A DNA stretch of 8,361 nucleotides. Origin: JAXHUH01 sp034211175. Lineage in GTDB: Bacteria; Actinomycetota; Acidimicrobiia; Acidimicrobiales; CAIXPF01. Where the stretch lies: the NCBI GenBank assembly GCA_034211175.1, contig JAXHUH010000159.1, forward strand, positions 1 to 8,361, in the 5' to 3' direction. Below, piece by piece: positions 5,047 to 8,361 of this stretch. Both the position numbers and the translations under genes were made by a program. Each line of letters opens with the position of its first letter. Position 1 is the first letter of the stretch. The notes under the pieces are model-generated. The model had not been told where the DNA came from. It worked only from the letters and a program-made list of their open reading frames with translations, and ran no database searches.

Positions 5047-6240
5047 GTGACCGGGGACGACGCACCGCTGGAGGGGTACCGGGTCGTGGAGCTCGGCGTG
5101 TGGGTGGCCGGGCCGGCCGCCGGCGGCGTGCTCAGCGACTGGGGTGCCGACGTGATCAAGGTCGAGCCCCCGTCGGGCGACCCGATGCGGCAGGTGTTCG
5201 CCCTGTCCGCCGGGGCGACCGAGACCCGGAACCCGCCGTTCGATCTCGACAACCGGGGCAAGCGCAGCGTCGTGATCGACCTCCGTGACCCGGACGGCCG
5301 CGACACCCTGGAACGCCTCCTCGCCACGGCCGACGTGCTGCTCACCAACCTGCGGGTCGACGCCCTCGAGCGCCTCGGCCTCGCCCACACCGACGTCCTC
5401 GAACGCCACCCGCGGCTCGTGTACGCCAGCGTCACCGGGTTCGGCCTCGACGGCCCCGACCGCAACCGGGCCGGTTACGACGTCGGCGCCTTCTACGCCC
5501 GGACCGGACTGGCGTCGACGATGACGATGGGCGACGAGCCACCGCCGGCGCTGCGCAGCGGCAAGGGCGACCACGTCACCGGGCTCGCCGCGGTCGGCGC
5601 CGTCCTCGCCGCGCTCCTGCGCCGCGAGCGCACCGGGCGCGGCGGCCTGGTCGAGACGTCGCTGCTGCGGGCCGGGATGTACGTGACCGGCTGGGAGCTC
5701 GCCATCCAGCAGCGGTTCGGCAAGGCCGCGGCGCCCGAGGACCGGGCTGTTGCGTCGACGCCGCTGGTGAACTGCTACCGCTCGAAGGACGGTCGCTGGT
5801 TCTGGCTGCTCGGCCTGGAGGCCGACCGCCACCTCCCCGGCCTGCTGCGGGCGATCGATCGGGAGGACCTGGCCGACGACGAGCGGTTCACCACCGCCCG
5901 CGACCGCCGCCTCAACGCCGGCGCGTTCATCACCGAGCTCGACGCCGCGTTCGCGCAGCACACCCGCGACGAGTGGGCCGACGTCTTCGCCGCCCACGAC
6001 GTGTGGCGGGCCCCCGTCCAGTCGTTGGCCGAAGCGGTCGCCGATCCCCAGGCCCGGTCGGCCGGGGCGATCGTCACGATGGCCGGCGGCGATGAGTCGA
6101 TCGCCGCACCCGCCGGGTTCGGTGAGCGCGACGTCGTCGCCCGCCCGGTCCCCGCGCTCGGCGAGCACACCGCCGAGGTCCTCGGCGAGCTCGCACCACC
6201 CGCCCTCGGCGGCGGTGCACCGCCGGCGCACCTCGCCTGA
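5047..6240 (+). CDS. class III (CaiB/BaiF) CoA-transferase
   Basis: The 397-residue protein has the usual size for this family, which moves coenzyme A between carboxylic acids through a covalent aspartyl intermediate in the cytosol. Landmarks in order are: LEGYRVVELGVWVAGPAAGGVLSDWGADVIKVEPPSGD (8-45), the N-terminal CoA-binding core; DLDNRGKRSVVIDL (66-79); DVLLTNLRVDALERLGL (96-112); LVYASVTGFGLDGPD (124-138); GYDVGAFYARTGL (143-155); GKGDHVTG (172-179), with D175 the likely nucleophile; and RRERTGRGGLVETSLL. The position that is His in alpha-methylacyl-CoA racemase is Tyr (Y144), favouring transferase over racemase. The start is GTG at 5047, because the frame upstream overlaps the small minus-strand gene and does not resemble the family. 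A large regulator follows 42 bases downstream on the same strand and may be co-transcribed. The acid substrates cannot be named from sequence alone. Confidence 0.92.
   Translation: MTGDDAPLEGYRVVELGVWVAGPAAGGVLSDWGADVIKVEPPSGDPMRQVFALSAGATETRNPPFDLDNRGKRSVVIDLRDPDGRDTLERLLATADVLLTNLRVDALERLGLAHTDVLERHPRLVYASVTGFGLDGPDRNRAGYDVGAFYARTGLASTMTMGDEPPPALRSGKGDHVTGLAAVGAVLAALLRRERTGRGGLVETSLLRAGMYVTGWELAIQQRFGKAAAPEDRAVASTPLVNCYRSKDGRWFWLLGLEADRHLPGLLRAIDREDLADDERFTTARDRRLNAGAFITELDAAFAQHTRDEWADVFAAHDVWRAPVQSLAEAVADPQARSAGAIVTMAGGDESIAAPAGFGERDVVARPVPALGEHTAEVLGELAPPALGGGAPPAHLA
6210..6225. repeat. 16-base perfect palindrome at the 3' end of the CoA-transferase gene
   Basis: CGGCGGTGCACCGCCG reads the same on both strands and lies about 15 bases before the stop codon. 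As RNA it could form a six-pair G/C stem with a TGCA loop. It encodes part of the poorly conserved Gly/Pro/Ala tail, so it may be a by-product of GC-rich codon use. Confidence 0.4.
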
Positions 6241-6270
6241 GCGGCCGGGCCCCGGGAGGCACGACCGACG

Positions 6271-6276
6271 GGAGGA
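6271..6276 (+). promoter_or_regulatory. ribosome binding site for the large regulator
   Basis: GGAGGA, within a longer GGGAGGA run, lies six bases before the GTG at 6283 and sets that start. This is the clearest Shine-Dalgarno sequence in the window. It fits translation from a transcript shared with the CoA-transferase gene. Confidence 0.7.
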
Positions 6277-6282
6277 CCGCAG

Positions 6283-8361
6283 GTGCTGGTCGCACGCAGG
6301 AACGTGATGATGATCGCCGACGAGCACCTCGGCGCGATCCGACGCGGCGCCGTTCGGGTGCTCGCCGTCAACGGGGAGCGGGGAAGCGGGAGGACGGCCG
6401 TCCTCCACGAGCTCTTCGAGCGTGCGCGCCGCTCGGGCATCGACGTCGAGCTGATCAGCACGCCCGACACCCGGTTGCCACCGATCGACGGCCGCGGTGG
6501 CGGCGCCGAGGACGTCCGGACGGCCGACGCCCGGACCGCCGACGTCGTTGCGGCGATCGCACCGGGGGCCGGTACGGAGACCACCGACGGTGTCGGCGCG
6601 GATGTGCCTCCCGACCTCGGCGACGTCGTGGACCGGGCCGTGGAGCACCTGCGGGACCAGCGACGTCCGCGTGCCGTCCTCATCGACGACGTCGACCGAC
6701 GGCCGCCGGCCGACATCGACGTCGTCGAGCGCCTCGTCGTCGCACTCGGCGCCGAGCACGAGAGCACCCGGCACGGCCTGATGATCGTCCTGACCGCGGC
6801 GAAGCCGCTCGCCCCGGACATCGCCGGCCACTACCGGACCATGCGCAGCCTCCGGTCCTGGTACTCGACCGAGCTCGCCCACCTCGACGAGTCCCACATC
6901 GCCGACCTGTGCGTGCGGGCCGGGGTCGTCCCCGATCCCCTCGGCGTCGTGCTCCCGATCGCCCGGCGTTCGGGCGGGATCGCCGGGCAGGTGGCGCTGC
7001 TCGTCGAGCAGGAGCGGCGGCGGCCGGGTGCCGCGGCCGCGTTCGACGGGGACTTCGCCGAGCTGGCGGTGACCACCGCCCGGGCCCGGACCGCCGACCT
7101 GGCGGCGTCGGCGATCGACGTGGCGGAGGTCGCCGCCCTCGCGGTGGAGCCCGTCGGGCTCGAGCTGCTCGTGGACGTCCTCGGTCGCGACGCCGCCGAG
7201 CTCGCACCGGTGTGCGAGGACCTGACCGGCCGCGGCGTGCTCCGCGCCGCAGCCCGGGACACCTGGACCGTGGCCGACGTCGCGGTGGCCAACGTGGTCG
7301 TCTCGGCGATCGACCAAAGGCGGGCGGTACAGCTGCACGCCGACCTCGCGGCGCACCTCGACGCCCGCGCTCGCGACCGCTCGCCCCCTGCGCCCGCGCT
7401 CGAGATGCGCCGGGCCCGCCATCTCCTCGCCGCGGCGGACCTGGTGGCGGCGAGCGATCGGCTCCACGCGGCCGAACGGGCGGGCCGCACGGCGATGCGA
7501 CACCACGACTGGCCGAACGCCGCGTCGTTCGCCGAGGCCGCGCTCGGGCTGTGCGCACCCGGTGATCCGTTGCGGCCGGAGCTGTTGAGCCTGGCGGGCA
7601 CGGTCCACCACTGGAACGCCGACCTCGGCCGGGCCGTGGAGCGGTTCGAGGAGCTGATCGGCGACGACGCCACCGTCGAGGACGGCACGAGCGACAACGC
7701 GCTCCGGGACAACGCGCTCCGGGACAACGCGCTCCGGGGCAGCGCGCTCCGGGACGATGCGGTCCTCCAGCTCGCCAGGATCCGGATGACCAACGATCCG
7801 GCGTCGGTCGTGGCCCCGAACCGTCTCGACGTGGCGCGGCTCACCCGCCTGGCGGACGAGCACGGCGACCGAAGGACCCGCTGCCTCGCCCTGGACCTCC
7901 TCTCGGAGGTCCACGCACACGCCGCCCACACCCACGAGGCGCTGGCGTTCGCCGACCGCGCCGTCGGCGAGTCCCGCCCGATGGACGACGCCCGCCTGCT
8001 CGGGCGGGCGCTCATCGCCCGGGGCCTGGCCGAGCTCACCGCGATGGAGCCACACCGGGCGCGGGCCACCTATCGGCTGGTCCGCCGCCTCGCGGCACCG
8101 GCGGACTGGCTCATCGACTGCTGGGCCACGACGCGCGCCGGGCTCGCCGCCCTGCTGGCCGGGGACCTCGCCGCCGCGGCGCGCCTCGCCTCGGAGGCGT
8201 CCGCGCTGGCCGCGGGGCGAAGGCTCCTGGGCGACGCGGGCCTCGCCCGCGCCGTCCAGGCCGCGGTCGCCGTGTGCCAGGGCGACCTGCGCGCCGCCGG
8301 GCGCCTGCTCGACGAGGCGACCCACTTCGCCCGCCGCAGCGACTACCACGTCATCCTCCAC
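6283..8361 (+). CDS. large STAND/LuxR-type (LAL, MalT-like) ATPase regulator, right end outside window
   Basis: The frame is open for 693 codons to the window edge. The layout matches LAL/MalT-like signal-transduction ATPases. It has an N-terminal P-loop (GERGSGRT, 31-38), a Walker B strand (AVLIDD, 131-136), and LTAAK as a sensor-like strand. ELAHLDESHIADLC and RRSGGIAGQVALLVE match the usual ATPase-lid segments. A winged-helix-like region (GLELLVDVLGRD ... VCEDLTGRGVL ... VQLHADLAAHL) follows, then alpha-helical TPR-like repeats from about residue 375. In this family a LuxR-type DNA-binding domain usually sits at the C-terminus; here it would lie beyond the edge and is not seen. Walker A has Arg37 in place of the invariant Lys. 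The stretch between Walker A and B is Asp/Ala/Gly-rich and unlike the family. A pentapeptide repeat lies at residues 471-490. The start follows GGAGGA by six bases. Likely a transcription activator whose nucleotide use may be altered. Confidence 0.75.
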   Translation, partial: MLVARRNVMMIADEHLGAIRRGAVRVLAVNGERGSGRTAVLHELFERARRSGIDVELISTPDTRLPPIDGRGGGAEDVRTADARTADVVAAIAPGAGTETTDGVGADVPPDLGDVVDRAVEHLRDQRRPRAVLIDDVDRRPPADIDVVERLVVALGAEHESTRHGLMIVLTAAKPLAPDIAGHYRTMRSLRSWYSTELAHLDESHIADLCVRAGVVPDPLGVVLPIARRSGGIAGQVALLVEQERRRPGAAAAFDGDFAELAVTTARARTADLAASAIDVAEVAALAVEPVGLELLVDVLGRDAAELAPVCEDLTGRGVLRAAARDTWTVADVAVANVVVSAIDQRRAVQLHADLAAHLDARARDRSPPAPALEMRRARHLLAAADLVAASDRLHAAERAGRTAMRHHDWPNAASFAEAALGLCAPGDPLRPELLSLAGTVHHWNADLGRAVERFEELIGDDATVEDGTSDNALRDNALRDNALRGSALRDDAVLQLARIRMTNDPASVVAPNRLDVARLTRLADEHGDRRTRCLALDLLSEVHAHAAHTHEALAFADRAVGESRPMDDARLLGRALIARGLAELTAMEPHRARATYRLVRRLAAPADWLIDCWATTRAGLAALLAGDLAAAARLASEASALAAGRRLLGDAGLARAVQAAVAVCQGDLRAAGRLLDEATHFARRSDYHVILH
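7693..7767 (+). repeat. 15-base in-frame tandem repeat (DNALR pentapeptide)
   Basis: Three identical copies of GACAACGCGCTCCGG (7693-7737) are followed by a copy with two changes (7738-7752, GSALR). A more diverged copy (7753-7767, DDAVL) comes last. The unit length is a multiple of three, so copy-number change keeps the frame. Identical DNA in neighbouring units, not just identical residues, points to recent expansion by slippage or unequal exchange. It lies in the TPR-like region of the large regulator, after an acidic linker. Confidence 0.9.

Noticed and set aside
7693..7767. Tandem repeat considered as CRISPR or iterons
   Set aside because: The units are directly abutting with no spacers, in frame inside a gene, and the copies decay at one end. 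It is a coding minisatellite.
4861..8361. Minus-strand frame open for 1166 codons, antisense to the CoA-transferase and large regulator
   Set aside because: Its translation is rich in Arg, Gly, Val and His with no domain. It is antisense to two well-supported proteins, and high GC content with third-position bias commonly opens this antisense frame.

Overview
This window is very GC-rich double-stranded DNA whose coding frames end almost every codon in G or C and often start with GTG. That fits a high-GC actinobacterium. An Acidimicrobiia-type lineage is a guess from overall style; there is no rRNA or marker gene to confirm it. I see no tRNA, rRNA, CRISPR array, insertion sequence, integrase or attachment site. 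The window looks like ordinary chromosome with one unusual regulator at its right end.

Left part (1-2357). A minus-strand membrane protein enters from the left edge (1-294, N-terminal part only). Divergent from it is a cytosolic glycerophosphodiester phosphodiesterase (450-1232) with altered active-site motifs. It converges, across a 67-base gap that can fold into a nested hairpin, on a minus-strand membrane-anchored endonuclease/exonuclease/phosphatase-fold enzyme (1300-2289).

Middle (2358-4949). Upstream of that enzyme on the same strand is a single-pass membrane protein with an extracytoplasmic beta-propeller-like domain (2358-3593). Across a 234-base divergent intergenic region lies an XRE/MmyB-type transcription regulator (3828-4652). 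Its end converges on a small four-cysteine, zinc-ribbon-like protein on the minus strand (4719-4949) that fills most of what would otherwise be a gene-free stretch.

Right part (5047-8361). A CaiB/BaiF-type (class III) CoA-transferase (5047-6240) is followed after 42 bases by a large STAND/LuxR-type (LAL, MalT-like) ATPase regulator that runs off the right edge (6283-8361, 693 codons visible). The regulator has arginine instead of lysine in its Walker A motif, a poorly conserved nucleotide-binding core, and a run of 15-base in-frame tandem repeats in its TPR-like region.

A theme across the window is start-site architecture. Three GTG-start genes, and a weaker fourth, have a TANNNT -10-like hexamer ending 6-7 bases before the start codon, as expected for leaderless transcripts. 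The phosphodiesterase and the large regulator instead have clear Shine-Dalgarno sequences. I find no convincing new multi-gene system. The best leads are the degenerate P-loop regulator with its repeat tract and the leaderless promoter set.
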